From assembly GCF_000011645.1 (NCBI RefSeq), contig NC_006270.3:2663501-2727500 (forward strand): 64,000 bases of DNA, given 5' to 3'. The notes below the pieces were generated by a model that saw only the letters and a program-made list of their open reading frames with translations, did no database searches and had not been told where the DNA came from. This document shows positions 49,289 through 58,354 of this stretch, in pieces. Both the position numbers and the translations under genes were made by a program. Positions within the stretch are counted from its first letter, which is position 1. The number at the start of each line of letters is the position of its first letter. This DNA comes from Bacillus licheniformis DSM 13 = ATCC 14580. GTDB taxonomy: Bacteria; Bacillota; Bacilli; Bacillales; Bacillaceae.

Positions 49289-51322
49289 TCATCGTTTGGC
49301 ATAAACATGTTGGAAGACTGCGGTCGCATCCCATGCATTCAAACCGAAGGCTCCATCGGCAAACGTTGAATCCCGGGCGCTTATCACCAATTGATCATCA
49401 AGGTAAATATAAAAGTTTGCACCGCGGGCCACCGTTTTCAGGTGATATTTCCGGCCGGTTTCTATCGGTGTGCGGTGTTCGGCAATAACAGAGGCCGAGC
49501 CGTCTTCAAATTTGAAAAACTTCACCACGTCATGCTTGGCATCCACATTGGCAAGGTATCCGTTTTTAACATCCTGATCGGCCCGAAACACGAGAGCCCC
49601 TGCCCCTCTTCCATTTCCATCCTTTATCGCGACATCTGCTTCATATGTGAAATCTGTTGCTTTTGCTGAAGATAAAATGAACGAATCTCCTTCAGAGCGC
49701 CCTTGTTTTCCATCAATCGTATCGGCCCATACACCGTTTACGGTCGTCCAGCCGGTCAAATTTGATTGAAAGGGCGACGCTCCCCATACTTTTTTCAGAG
49801 GATGAACCGTCATGGAATTCAGCTTGACAAACCCGTTTGATGCGTATACTTCTAGCCCTTTGCTGGATTGGTCCGGCAAAATAATGTCGGTGATCACCTG
49901 CCTCCCGTCGTTGCCGAATACTTCGACTGAAGAGCGGTCGACATAAATGCGCATCTTCACCTTCCCAGCGACCGGTTCCAGCGGGGCCGCATGCTTTCCA
50001 GTGTTAAAGTTCGGATTAAAGGAGACGTTTCCTGATTGGCTCCGGTCGACGAACAGTGAAGCGCTGTTTTTGCTGTAGCCGATTTTCGTATACTCGTTTT
50101 CCCCTGTTCGGACTTTAAAGCCGAATTCGGCCGCAGCTCCGGTATTTACTTGAAATTCCGCATTGATTTCATAAGCATCGCCTGACAGCCCTTTCAGCAA
50201 ATTTCCGTTTCGAGGCGAAATGATCTTGTTTTTCCACGTTTGCGATGCTCCCCGTATCGACTGCAGCTCCGCTACCGGAGCTTGAATCATTCTAAGCCCT
50301 TCGGAAAACGCTTTCAATTTTACTTCTCTCGGGATCGACATTGCGCTTCTCCACGGGGAAGTGGGAACATCGTTTGCGTATTGCCAATTGCTCATCCACC
50401 CTAACCAAAGCCTTCGTCCGTCTGACTTCGGGATATCAGACCAGCTGACAGCTGCGTAGAAGTCTTTGCCGTAATCTGTCCATAGTACGCGATTCGGCGG
50501 GTTTTCATTTTTAAAGGTTGTTCCGTCAAAACTGCCGACGAAATATTGCATGCCTGATCCTCCTGAGACAGCACCGTCTCCAACACTGACTTGCATCACC
50601 CATTTCGTTTCATTCGGCCTGCCCTCTACAGGAAGCTCAAACAGATCCGGACATTCCCACACGCCTCCATGGCTGCCCTCTCCTTCGCCGAATTCGCTCG
50701 CATATGTCCACCGCTTCAAGTCAGGCGATGTATAGATCAGAATTCGATCGCCCCCCGCAAGCAACATCACCCACTTTTTTGTCTGTTCATGCCAAATGAC
50801 TTTCGGATCGCGGAAATCTCTTTTTCCCGGATTTGGAATGACAGGGTTGCCTGAGTACTTCGTCCATGTCCTGCCTTTGTCATTGCTGTAGGCGATGCTT
50901 TGCACTTGTTCCCCGCTCCGGTCCTGCGTATAAATGGCAACGAGCGGCTTCTCCGTCCCTGTTTGAAACCCTGTAGTATTATGCCGATCGGCGACAGCGC
51001 TGCCCGAAAAAATCGTTCCTTTTTCATCCGGATACAGTGCGACCGGCAAATGCTCCCACTTGACTAAATCTTTGCTTACCGCGTGCCCCCAATGCATTGG
51101 CCCCCAGCGCAAGCCATATGGATGATATTGATAAAACAGATGATATTCCCCCGCGTAATACACCATCCCGTTCGGGTCATTCATCCAGTTTGCTTCCGGC
51201 GTGAAATGATACTTGGGCCGATGATCCTCGTTATAGTAGTCCGGGTCGGCAGCAGCTGCGGAAAAGGCTTCCGGGAACATCATAGCCCCTATGATCCCCA
51301 TCTGAATCATTCTCTTTTTCAT
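49289..51322 (-). CDS. sacC: Secreted levanase (GH32) SacC
   Basis: About 677 residues. The signal peptide is KKRMIQMGIIGAMMFPEAFS. The five-bladed GH32 propeller has NWMNDPNG (nucleophile Asp about 49), FRDPKV (transition-state Asp) and WECPDLF (acid/base Glu). A beta-sandwich follows, then a C-terminal module (FTYEADVAIKDGNG...GAFGLNAWD) as in B. subtilis levanase. It hydrolyses levan, inulin and sucrose outside the cell. The start at 51322 has AGAGGGGGGAAAAAGTC; the upstream extension lacks a site. Last gene of levDEFG-sacC. Confidence 0.95.
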   Translation of the reverse strand: MKKRMIQMGIIGAMMFPEAFSAAAADPDYYNEDHRPKYHFTPEANWMNDPNGMVYYAGEYHLFYQYHPYGLRWGPMHWGHAVSKDLVKWEHLPVALYPDEKGTIFSGSAVADRHNTTGFQTGTEKPLVAIYTQDRSGEQVQSIAYSNDKGRTWTKYSGNPVIPNPGKRDFRDPKVIWHEQTKKWVMLLAGGDRILIYTSPDLKRWTYASEFGEGEGSHGGVWECPDLFELPVEGRPNETKWVMQVSVGDGAVSGGSGMQYFVGSFDGTTFKNENPPNRVLWTDYGKDFYAAVSWSDIPKSDGRRLWLGWMSNWQYANDVPTSPWRSAMSIPREVKLKAFSEGLRMIQAPVAELQSIRGASQTWKNKIISPRNGNLLKGLSGDAYEINAEFQVNTGAAAEFGFKVRTGENEYTKIGYSKNSASLFVDRSQSGNVSFNPNFNTGKHAAPLEPVAGKVKMRIYVDRSSVEVFGNDGRQVITDIILPDQSSKGLEVYASNGFVKLNSMTVHPLKKVWGASPFQSNLTGWTTVNGVWADTIDGKQGRSEGDSFILSSAKATDFTYEADVAIKDGNGRGAGALVFRADQDVKNGYLANVDAKHDVVKFFKFEDGSASVIAEHRTPIETGRKYHLKTVARGANFYIYLDDQLVISARDSTFADGAFGLNAWDATAVFQHVYAKR

Positions 51323-51442
51323 GACTTTTTCCCCCCTCTTCTTCACTCGGTTTTTTAGGCAGGAAGTCCAAACAGCCGCCCCCTTTTTTGCGGCCGAATG
51401 GACCTGCTTCTCAAAAGCTAAGAAAAGAACACCCAAAACATG

Positions 51443-52270
51443 TTATGCCAAAAAACCTGCCCAATAGCCGACAATCCCGATGATAAAAATACCGAAAATC
51501 ATGAGCAGAGGATTCACCCCTTTGCGAAGCATCCAGGCAGCGAGCAATGTCAATCCTAAAGGCAGCACACCAGGCATGATGCTGTCTAAAATGTTTTGCA
51601 CGGTCTGTACATCGACTTTGCCTGCATCATCCTTAATTCTCGACACGACGATCGGGATATTGATTGTGGTCCACTTGGAAACGAGAGCTCCCATCACAAA
51701 CAGCCCGAGTATTGAAGCGCCTTCCGTCAGTTTTTGAATGCGGTTCCCCACCAAGTCCTGCAATATTTCCATGCCTTTCACATAGCCGTACTTTAATCCG
51801 TAGTATTTAGTGCTTAATCTGACGGCGTTGATTAAAAAGAAAAACAAAAGCGGGCCGGCGATGTTTCCGCTTAAAGCAAGCGACGCTCCCAAGGCCGCCA
51901 AAACCGGGCGCAACGTCCCCCAGAAAATCGGGTCGCCCACGCCTGCCAACGGGCCCATTAAGCCGATTTTCATTCCATTAATTGCTTTGGCATCAATCTT
52001 TTTATTGTTGGCCATTTCTTCTTCCATCGCAGCGGTTACGCCAAATATCGGCGCTGTCAGCCACGGATGTGTATTAAACCATTCCAAATGGCGCTGGAGC
52101 GCTTCGCTCCGTTTTGCTCCCGGACCGTACAGTTTTTTGATCGCCGGAATCATGACGTAGCAGTAGCCGAGCGCCTGTACACGCTCAAAGTTAAAAGATC
52201 CGAGCAAAAAGTTTGAGCGGATAAACATACTGAAAATCTCTCTCTTCGTTAATCTTTTTTCTGTGCCCAT
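51443..52270 (-). CDS. levG: Fructose-specific PTS EIID component
   Basis: 275 residues of the mannose-family IID type: IRSNFLLGSFNFERVQALGY at the N-terminus, FNTHPWLTAPIFGVTAAMEE, GPLAGVGDPIFWGTLRPV and a C-terminal membrane span. With EIIC it forms the membrane channel of the fructose PTS. It is 21 bp after levF, and the 120-bp gap to sacC has no clear terminator. Confidence 0.97.
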   Translation of the reverse strand: MGTEKRLTKREIFSMFIRSNFLLGSFNFERVQALGYCYVMIPAIKKLYGPGAKRSEALQRHLEWFNTHPWLTAPIFGVTAAMEEEMANNKKIDAKAINGMKIGLMGPLAGVGDPIFWGTLRPVLAALGASLALSGNIAGPLLFFFLINAVRLSTKYYGLKYGYVKGMEILQDLVGNRIQKLTEGASILGLFVMGALVSKWTTINIPIVVSRIKDDAGKVDVQTVQNILDSIMPGVLPLGLTLLAAWMLRKGVNPLLMIFGIFIIGIVGYWAGFLA

Positions 52271-52291
52271 TATTCGTCCCTCCTTTAATTT

Positions 52292-53095
52292 TTAAGCATC
52301 CAGATCATCGTCATCATCATAAGCGGCCATGCTGCCGTCACTGGCGGCAGCAACCGCCCCTTGAGCATGATTTTTTTGCATCACTTGCTGATATAAAAAT
52401 GCCAGACAGAGCCCGAGGGCGCCGAAGCCGACTAAATTGAAATCGGTGAACGCGGCCAGCAAAAAACCGATATAGAAAAACGGCTTCAAATACGGAATGT
52501 TCATCATGTTGATGACCATCGCATACCCGACAACAACGATAATGCCTCCGCCTATTTGCAAGCCTTTTGTGATGACTTCCGGAATATTTCCCAAAAACGC
52601 CTGAACAGCGCTGACACTGATCAGAGCCACGATCAATGTCGGAATCATAACGCGCAGCGCCTGAAACGCCATGGCAGTTATATGCATAATTTCAATTCCT
52701 TTAAAATTGCCATCCTTTGCGTATTTGTCGGCGCGGTGAATTAAAAATACGGTGATCGTCCGGACGAAAATCGTCAGCGCCTGACCCGCAGCTGCCAAAG
52801 CCACCGCGACGGCGATCCCTTCGCCGATTCCCTGATCGGCGGTAATCACTAAGATAGTCGAAATCACGGAAGCGATGGCCGTATCGGGGGCCATTGCAAG
52901 ACCGACATTCATCCAGCCAAGCGCCATCAGCTCCAGCGTTCCGCCGAGAATGATGCCTGTTTTCAGATCCCCGAGGACAAGGCCGACCAAAGTGCAGGCA
53001 ATCAGCGGGCGATGTGTCTGCCCTTCGTCCAATACACTACCGATACCTGTTATAGCAGCGATGACAAGCAGCAAAATGATTTGAATCGTTGACAT
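52292..53095 (-). CDS. levF: Fructose-specific PTS EIIC component
   Basis: 267 residues and multiple hydrophobic segments of the mannose-family EII-Sor type: MSTIQIILLLVIAAITGIGS, HRPLIACTLVGLVLGDLKTG and GLAMAPDTAIASV. It is the sugar-translocating subunit. It has an unusual Asp-rich tail (YDDDDDLDA) beyond the last helix. AGGAGGTTCTAAAGGC precedes the ATG. Operon order levD-levE-levF-levG-sacC is the same as in B. subtilis. Confidence 0.97.
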   Translation of the reverse strand: MSTIQIILLLVIAAITGIGSVLDEGQTHRPLIACTLVGLVLGDLKTGIILGGTLELMALGWMNVGLAMAPDTAIASVISTILVITADQGIGEGIAVAVALAAAGQALTIFVRTITVFLIHRADKYAKDGNFKGIEIMHITAMAFQALRVMIPTLIVALISVSAVQAFLGNIPEVITKGLQIGGGIIVVVGYAMVINMMNIPYLKPFFYIGFLLAAFTDFNLVGFGALGLCLAFLYQQVMQKNHAQGAVAAASDGSMAAYDDDDDLDA

Positions 53096-53112
53096 GCCTT
53101 TAGAACCTCCTT

Positions 53113-53604
53113 CTAGGATTTTGTTGCGTTTCTTAACATCTGCATAAAGTCTTCGCTCGAATCTGACGGCAGCTGCCTCAGTTCCAGCTTCACGCCCAAT
53201 TCATGCAATTGTTCGAACGATTTGATGTCCTTTTCAGTAACGCTTACCGATTTCGTGATTTGCCTGCGGTTATTCTCGAAACGCATCCCGCCGACATTGA
53301 CTATTTCGATCGGAACGCCTGCTTCGATTAAGGAAACAATGTCGCCCGGATTTTCGAATAACAGCATTGCCGTCGTATCTTCGTACCGCGGACTGTGGAA
53401 CGCTTTGGCCATTTTGGAAATCGAAACGGCGCTGGCTTTTACATTTGAAGGTGCAACAGAAAGGATCAGCGTTTTTCTCATTTCGTCCTGTGCCACCTCA
53501 TTGGAGACAACGATAATGCGATCAGCAGCGTGGATTTTGATCCATCTTGTTAATACTTGGCCGTGAATAAAGCGGTCATCAATTCTTGCCAAAACGATTT
53601 TCAT
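53113..53604 (-). CDS. levE: Fructose-specific PTS EIIB component
   Basis: 163 residues of the mannose-family IIB fold. LARIDDRFIHGQVLTRW carries the phosphorylated His14, then RIIVVSNEVAQDE and IVNVGGMRF. It takes phosphate from LevD and gives it to fructose; it also phosphorylates LevR for negative control. The ATG overlaps the levD stop by one base. Confidence 0.97.
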   Translation of the reverse strand: MKIVLARIDDRFIHGQVLTRWIKIHAADRIIVVSNEVAQDEMRKTLILSVAPSNVKASAVSISKMAKAFHSPRYEDTTAMLLFENPGDIVSLIEAGVPIEIVNVGGMRFENNRRQITKSVSVTEKDIKSFEQLHELGVKLELRQLPSDSSEDFMQMLRNATKS

Positions 53605-54041
53605 TACAATTCATCCTCTCTTCCCTGATTGGACTGACTGAATTTTTCCAATTGCTCGCTGCATATTTGGAAGCATTCCCGGCTCATCTTTTTCAACTGG
53701 TTCAGCAGTTGTTTGAGCGGCATATGCTCCCTCAAGCTCAATGCCTCTAACAAAATCGGCAGGTTCACTCCGGCTGCCATATCGAATCTCCGCTCTTTCG
53801 CGATGTAAGGGGTCGCTGCGTTATATGGCGTCCCGCCGAAAATATCCACTAAAAAAAGCACCTCGTGTTCCTCCGGAACATCCTTCAGCGTCTGATGATA
53901 TTTTTCTTGCAGTGTCTGAATGCCTTCCCCTTTCAGAAACGGCACCGCGATCAGGCTCTCCTCTTCTCCGAATATCATCCCTGAAGATTCTTTTAATGCT
54001 ATGGGAAAGTTTCCGTGGCCGCTGATAATGACTGTAATCAT
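53604..54041 (-). CDS. levD: Fructose-specific PTS EIIA component
   Basis: 145 residues. TVIISGHGNFPIALKES carries the phospho-His9 of mannose-family IIA; FLVDIFGGTPYNAATPYI is the second signature. First gene of the operon. The ATG at 54041 has AAAGGAGCAAATGTAC; the one two codons earlier is too close to the site. A sigma-54 promoter lies 41 bp upstream. Confidence 0.95.
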   Translation of the reverse strand: MITVIISGHGNFPIALKESSGMIFGEEESLIAVPFLKGEGIQTLQEKYHQTLKDVPEEHEVLFLVDIFGGTPYNAATPYIAKERRFDMAAGVNLPILLEALSLREHMPLKQLLNQLKKMSRECFQICSEQLEKFSQSNQGREDEL

Positions 54042-54081
54042 GTACATTTGCTCCTTTCTTTTTTCGTTCGCTTATTTATAA

Positions 54082-54097
54082 TGCAAGTATCGTGCCA
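54082..54097 (-). promoter_or_regulatory. Sigma-54 (SigL) promoter of levDEFG-sacC
   Basis: On the minus strand TGGCACGATACTTGCA is a perfect -24/-12 element (TGGCAC-N5-TTGCA). It requires SigL and the activator LevR. A TGAAAACGCTTAAT sequence just upstream (near 54104-54119) partly fits a catabolite-response element. Confidence 0.93.
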
Positions 54098-54175
54098 ACA
54101 AAACTGTATTAAGCGTTTTCATTGTATTTCAAGACGAATTATTTTCATATTTGAAACACGTTTAAGCATAAAAAT

Positions 54176-54214
54176 AAACCTGTATTAAAATGGGGGTCCA
54201 CTTAATACAGGTTT
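54176..54214. promoter_or_regulatory. Dyad between levR and levD: levR terminator and/or LevR activating site
   Basis: AAACCTGTATTAA and TTAATACAGGTTT are exact inverted repeats separated by 13 bases, about 100 bp upstream of the -24/-12 promoter and just after the levR stop. The minus strand continues ATTTTTATG, allowing termination. The distance also suits an upstream activating sequence for LevR. Confidence 0.65.
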
Positions 54215-54242
54215 ACATGAAAAAATTGCCGATGGGAAACAG

Positions 54243-57029
54243 CTATAACTCTTCAGCAAAGATGGACGCGATAAACATTTTTTCATCTTCGCTGATCGCA
54301 AGACCAAGCTTTTCTTCGTAAGGCTTTAATGTTTTCTCTGTGATGTGAAGAACGTTTTCAAGCTGATCATTCATCTCTTCCTCCTCCGGAAAAGCGATCG
54401 GGTTCTGTTTGATCACCCTTTCAAAAGCAAAAGCGGTATGCATGATGACTTTGATCAGCACAGCGTTGCTGAATGTCATACGCAGTTCGTCTTGAACCGT
54501 CTGAAGCCACTCCAACAGCATGTCTATCACATGATAGGGATTCAAAAAGACAAGATACTTCTTCAGGCTGTCTTCGCAAAGCTCCTTTACAACCACATTT
54601 TCACCGGATAATCCGCCGCTCATCGGGATATCGCCGGTTGCAATCACCTGCTGAATCACTTTTTCCCCTTCGCCTTCAATCAATACTTCTAAAGGGACGT
54701 GCGGAGCATCGATTTTAGGGTTCTTCGTGCCAACCGTGGCAAGAATCTCATACGCTTTTTCAATTTCTTTGATGCGGCTTGCTAATTTGATCGATGGCAC
54801 CGTCAAAATGCTGATTTGTTCATCAGATGTCCTGCTCACGATTGATGTTAAAATCTCTTCGAGCTTCTTCGCCGTTCCGCCGCCTGTTGTGCAAATGGAG
54901 ACGATCGCCTTCTTTTTGCCTGAGACCCGCGGTTTATCGGCCCATAAATCGATGAAATCCTTTGTAACCGAATCGTAGATGGCGTGCAAATTCAAATTCA
55001 AATAATTCACCTTGCGGACGGCATCGAGCACCATAGATGTCGTAACATTGCTGATCGTTTTTATTTTAACGCCCGTTTGTTGTTCAAGCCTGCTTTCCAG
55101 CATCGCAAGCGATCCCATGTCGACAAGCATTAAAACGCCTTCTCCTTCATCAACCTGCTTCACTTTCTCCGCTAGGCAGCTGACGATTTCCGAGGGTGAA
55201 ACGGTCAAAGGCATATCAACCGCAGCGATCGGGGTGCTTCCCAGCAGTTCAGTGGCTACTTCAACCATAGAGCTTGCCGTGCTGTTTCCATGGGCGGCCA
55301 CGACAATGCCCGTCCTTTTGTTTTCTTTCCATGATTTAATCGACTGAATGAGCATCGTCAAGTAGATGACTTCGATTTCCGGAACGGTTACTTTGAAATA
55401 TGCTTGAATTTTATCTTTGAAAATGAGTGCGACCTCGTATTCTTTCACATGGGTTTCCCTGATTTCATCTGTTTCCTGCGAATTTAAGACATCAATCTGC
55501 TTTCCGCGCTTTAAAAATGCGGCGATGTGCATGCTCAGGAAATAGATGAATTTACGGTCGAACTTGCAGTCAAGCTCATGTTCGGCGACTCCCTTTAATT
55601 CTTTCGTCATCTGAATCACGTCGTCTTCAACGAATTTGAGTAAACTGTGGTTTTGAAGCATTTTCTGATTAAAAAAGCTTCTGACGTGCAAATGAATATC
55701 CGTTAATATATATTGATTGATTTGCTTTTTTGTTAAGCCTTCTTTATTGAGGATTTTCGCTTTTTCTTCTATGACATGATACAAGTTAAAGGAGTCATCG
55801 ATTTTCGTTGCTTCATCTTCCACAATCGGAGAGATGATCGTTGTAATGTTGACATATTCAGAAATCATTTTGCTCCGTTCAATATTTTTGCTGCTGGACA
55901 TCCAGTCCTCTTTGATCTCGTCCGGAAGATCCCGGACGGTCAGTTCAACAACCTCGTCTTTGTCAAGGTTATTTAAAAACCCGTGCGCACAGACCAGCTG
56001 TACATTTGATTTCAGCTGCCCGACATTTCCGAATTTTGCAGAATGAATCAGTGCATTATAGACATCGATGTGCACATTTAAGTTTTTTTTGATCCGCTCT
56101 GCTTCTTTCCCCAATAAAAACGTTGTCAGCTCCACTCTTTCTCCAAGGGACCGTTCATTGAGCGAAGGGATATGTACGGTCATCGGAATTCTCCGCAAAA
56201 ATGTCTTCAGCAATGCAGAGCTCGGATTTTCTGTTGTCGCACAGATAAACAGGACTTTTGCCGTTCGTTTATGCTCTGTTTCACCAAGCCTGTTGTATGT
56301 GCCGCTGTCTATGAAATAAAACAGCATTTCCTGCCCCTCCGGCGGGAGGCGATGGATTTCATCCATAAACAGAATGCCCCCGTCCGCCTGCTCGACTAAT
56401 CCTGCTTTGTCTTCACCCGCACCTGTAAAAGACCCTTTTTTATGTCCGAACAATTGAGAGAGCAATAATTGAGGGTTGTTATAGTAATCTGCACAGTTGA
56501 ATGTGATGAACGGGGAATCGGGCTTCAATATGTCAGAATAAACGGCGAACTGGTAGATCCGATTCGCAAACAGCGATTTCCCCGAACCCGTCGGCCCGAG
56601 CAGCAGCATATGCAAGCCGTGCGGAGGATAAAAGACTGCCGCTTTCGCCTGAGAAATTGCCTTTTTCAAGCTCCCTTTAGCCCCGATCATGAGCTCGAGG
56701 GGATCGGCGGATATATTGCGCGCCGGCTTTTTTTGGCCGTCAGCCAGCCGCCTCAGTTCTTCAACCTCCATCAACTCTGAATTCCATTTGATGTTCAAGA
56801 CGTTTTCAACAATTTCCACCGGGATGTAGCGGACGGGGAACGTTTTAATCTTGATCACCTTTTTGGCCCGAACGAGATTGTTTAATTCAAAGCTGACATT
56901 GGAACGCTCCATTTGCAGCTGCCCGGCGATTTCTTTAGCCGAATTCCCTTGTATCTTTAAAAGCTGATTGATATTCTTTTCGCGAAAATTATCCAGCAGC
57001 TGATGGTAGATTTTATCTATTCTTTTCAT
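54243..57029 (-). CDS. levR: Sigma-54-dependent transcriptional activator LevR
   Basis: 928 residues. N-terminal HTH (SAKEIAGQLQMERSNVSFEL); AAA+ domain with Walker A LLGPTGSGKSLFA, the sigma-54 contact KGSFTGAGED (a GAFTGA variant), Walker B ILFMDEIHRLP; then two PTS regulation domains, an EIIA-Man-like domain with GIVVAAHGNSTASS and an EIIB-Gat-like segment (IVSICTTGGGTAKK). It activates the lev promoter and is tuned by HPr and LevE phosphorylation. The ATG at 57029 has AAAGGATGATACAT. It stands upstream of levD in the same direction. Confidence 0.96.
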   Translation of the reverse strand: MKRIDKIYHQLLDNFREKNINQLLKIQGNSAKEIAGQLQMERSNVSFELNNLVRAKKVIKIKTFPVRYIPVEIVENVLNIKWNSELMEVEELRRLADGQKKPARNISADPLELMIGAKGSLKKAISQAKAAVFYPPHGLHMLLLGPTGSGKSLFANRIYQFAVYSDILKPDSPFITFNCADYYNNPQLLLSQLFGHKKGSFTGAGEDKAGLVEQADGGILFMDEIHRLPPEGQEMLFYFIDSGTYNRLGETEHKRTAKVLFICATTENPSSALLKTFLRRIPMTVHIPSLNERSLGERVELTTFLLGKEAERIKKNLNVHIDVYNALIHSAKFGNVGQLKSNVQLVCAHGFLNNLDKDEVVELTVRDLPDEIKEDWMSSSKNIERSKMISEYVNITTIISPIVEDEATKIDDSFNLYHVIEEKAKILNKEGLTKKQINQYILTDIHLHVRSFFNQKMLQNHSLLKFVEDDVIQMTKELKGVAEHELDCKFDRKFIYFLSMHIAAFLKRGKQIDVLNSQETDEIRETHVKEYEVALIFKDKIQAYFKVTVPEIEVIYLTMLIQSIKSWKENKRTGIVVAAHGNSTASSMVEVATELLGSTPIAAVDMPLTVSPSEIVSCLAEKVKQVDEGEGVLMLVDMGSLAMLESRLEQQTGVKIKTISNVTTSMVLDAVRKVNYLNLNLHAIYDSVTKDFIDLWADKPRVSGKKKAIVSICTTGGGTAKKLEEILTSIVSRTSDEQISILTVPSIKLASRIKEIEKAYEILATVGTKNPKIDAPHVPLEVLIEGEGEKVIQQVIATGDIPMSGGLSGENVVVKELCEDSLKKYLVFLNPYHVIDMLLEWLQTVQDELRMTFSNAVLIKVIMHTAFAFERVIKQNPIAFPEEEEMNDQLENVLHITEKTLKPYEEKLGLAISEDEKMFIASIFAEEL

Positions 57030-57393
57030 ATGTATCATCCTTTGTTCTCGATTGATCAGCAAAAGGCTGGGGACTTTCTTGAAGATTCAGAATTCCAAAA
57101 GCGTATCACGGGATAAAAAAAGATCTTTTACAGATTGACAACCCCGGTTCACCCTACTTTTATATCGATTAGAGAGAGCTCTCATGACACATTTGGTGTT
57201 TTTGCTTCATCGGCATCTATGGAAACACCCTCCCAAAGTAGCAGCTTGTCAATAGTGTATCATCATTGAGAAAAATATTGGTGAAAACATCCTGTATTTT
57301 TCTTTAAATGCAAATGTTTTGTGACGAGCTCTGCTGGTTCGAGGTCGCTTCGATATCGTATGGCCGAACGATCGGCTGCCTAAGTCATTAAAA
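57030..57393. other. Gene-free region upstream of levR
   Basis: About 360 bp. It should contain the levR promoter (minus strand), but I cannot fix -35/-10 elements. No ORF with a ribosome binding site was seen. Confidence 0.5.
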
Positions 57394-57420
57394 AAAGACC
57401 GTTGACGATGAACGGCCATT
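57394..57420 (-). terminator. Terminator of the 155-residue secreted protein gene
   Basis: On the minus strand TGGCCGTT-catcgtc-AACGGTC followed by TTTTTTTAATG, six bases after the gene stop. Confidence 0.8.
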
Positions 57421-57426
57421 TTTTCT

Positions 57427-57891
57427 TCATGATTCATCTCCCTTGAAAATGAACGTTTCCTTTAAAAGTCTGCCTTCGCTTCCTTTTTCCGTCCAAATCA
57501 TGTCCACTTCCAATTCGGTCGCATTCTCTGCCATAAGCAGATTGCGGTGCTTGACAGAGCTTCCGTGATTTAAGCTTTTGGCTAAAGAAACCGGATTTTC
57601 GTGAGGAATGTTCCAAAGCGAAAATTTCGTTGAAGAATTAGGCTCGTTCCGATAGACAAAAATTTCCGCCGAAGCCACATCGTGTCCAATGTTTTTGATT
57701 TCGACAGCATAAGTATGAAACGCTCCTTTTTCCGGTTTCGCCATTCCGTTTCCGGCTTCGGCTTTACCGATTTGAACTTCCCATTGTTTTGAAGCTTGTT
57801 TAACCGGCAATTCTTCAAACGTCAGCGCTTTCGTTTCAAATGACGGAACAATCAAGCCGAACAGGCACGATGCACATATGAATAACCGCAT
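57427..57891 (-). CDS. Secreted protein of unknown function
   Basis: 154 residues. A signal peptide MRLFICASCLFGLIVPSFET leads to a mature domain of beta strands (WEVQIGKAEAGNGMAKPEKG, HTYAVEIKNIGHDVASAEIF, ELEVDMIWTEKGSEGRLLKE). The pattern resembles a small immunoglobulin-like or DUF4352-like extracellular fold, but the family is not recognised. The start at 57891 has AGGAGTGAAAAAT; the GTG three codons earlier is too near its site. It stands alone with its own terminator. Confidence 0.78.
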   Translation of the reverse strand: MRLFICASCLFGLIVPSFETKALTFEELPVKQASKQWEVQIGKAEAGNGMAKPEKGAFHTYAVEIKNIGHDVASAEIFVYRNEPNSSTKFSLWNIPHENPVSLAKSLNHGSSVKHRNLLMAENATELEVDMIWTEKGSEGRLLKETFIFKGDES

Positions 57892-58011
57892 ATTTTTCAC
57901 TCCTGGATGGTTTATTTCCCCATATGTTTTCCTAATTCATAAATCCTATGTATACCGGCGTTTCACTCCGGCTTCCGGCAGGGTAAATAAAAGGATTGGA
58001 GTGATCAAGCA

Positions 58012-58272
58012 ATGCCGCAAAACAATAACAAACGATATGAACTCTTTTTCAAAAAAAGATACAAAGTTCTACATACATTAAACGATTTTCTCATCGGCCT
58101 TTTATTCCTTGTCGGGAGCTTCTGCTTTTTCTCCGAGGAACTGAAGCCGGCGGGACTATGGATGTTTGTGATCGGCAGCTTTCAGCTGTTAATCAGGCCG
58201 ACGATCCGTTTGGTTCATGATTTTCACTACAGAAAGTTTGTTGAGAGCCGGCGTTCCAAATGCCGTGAGTAA
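58012..58272 (+). CDS. YrhK-domain membrane protein
   Basis: 86 residues. A basic N-terminus (NNNKRYELFFKKRYKVLHTL) is followed by two hydrophobic helices (DFLIGLLFLVGSFCFF and GLWMFVIGSFQLLI) and a basic tail, the arrangement of YrhK-like proteins. Function unknown; probably a small membrane protein. An AAAGGATTGGAGTGATCAAGC site precedes the ATG. Divergent from the secreted protein gene at 57427-57891. Confidence 0.8.
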   Translation: MPQNNNKRYELFFKKRYKVLHTLNDFLIGLLFLVGSFCFFSEELKPAGLWMFVIGSFQLLIRPTIRLVHDFHYRKFVESRRSKCRE

Positions 58273-58324
58273 AATCACACAGCAGTGAGAGATGTTAAGA
58301 GACCCGCTAAGAAGTACATATAAA

Positions 58325-58348
58325 AAAGGCCGAATCATATCGGCCTTT
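58325..58348. terminator. Bidirectional terminator between the YrhK-like and cat genes
   Basis: AAAGGCCGA-atcata-TCGGCCTTT, between two convergent genes. Confidence 0.8.
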
Positions 58349-58354
58349 CCTCTG

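Noticed and set aside
54104..54119. A firm CcpA site (cre) upstream of levD
   Set aside because: TGAAAACGCTTAAT fits only part of the consensus, so it is mentioned with the promoter but not called.
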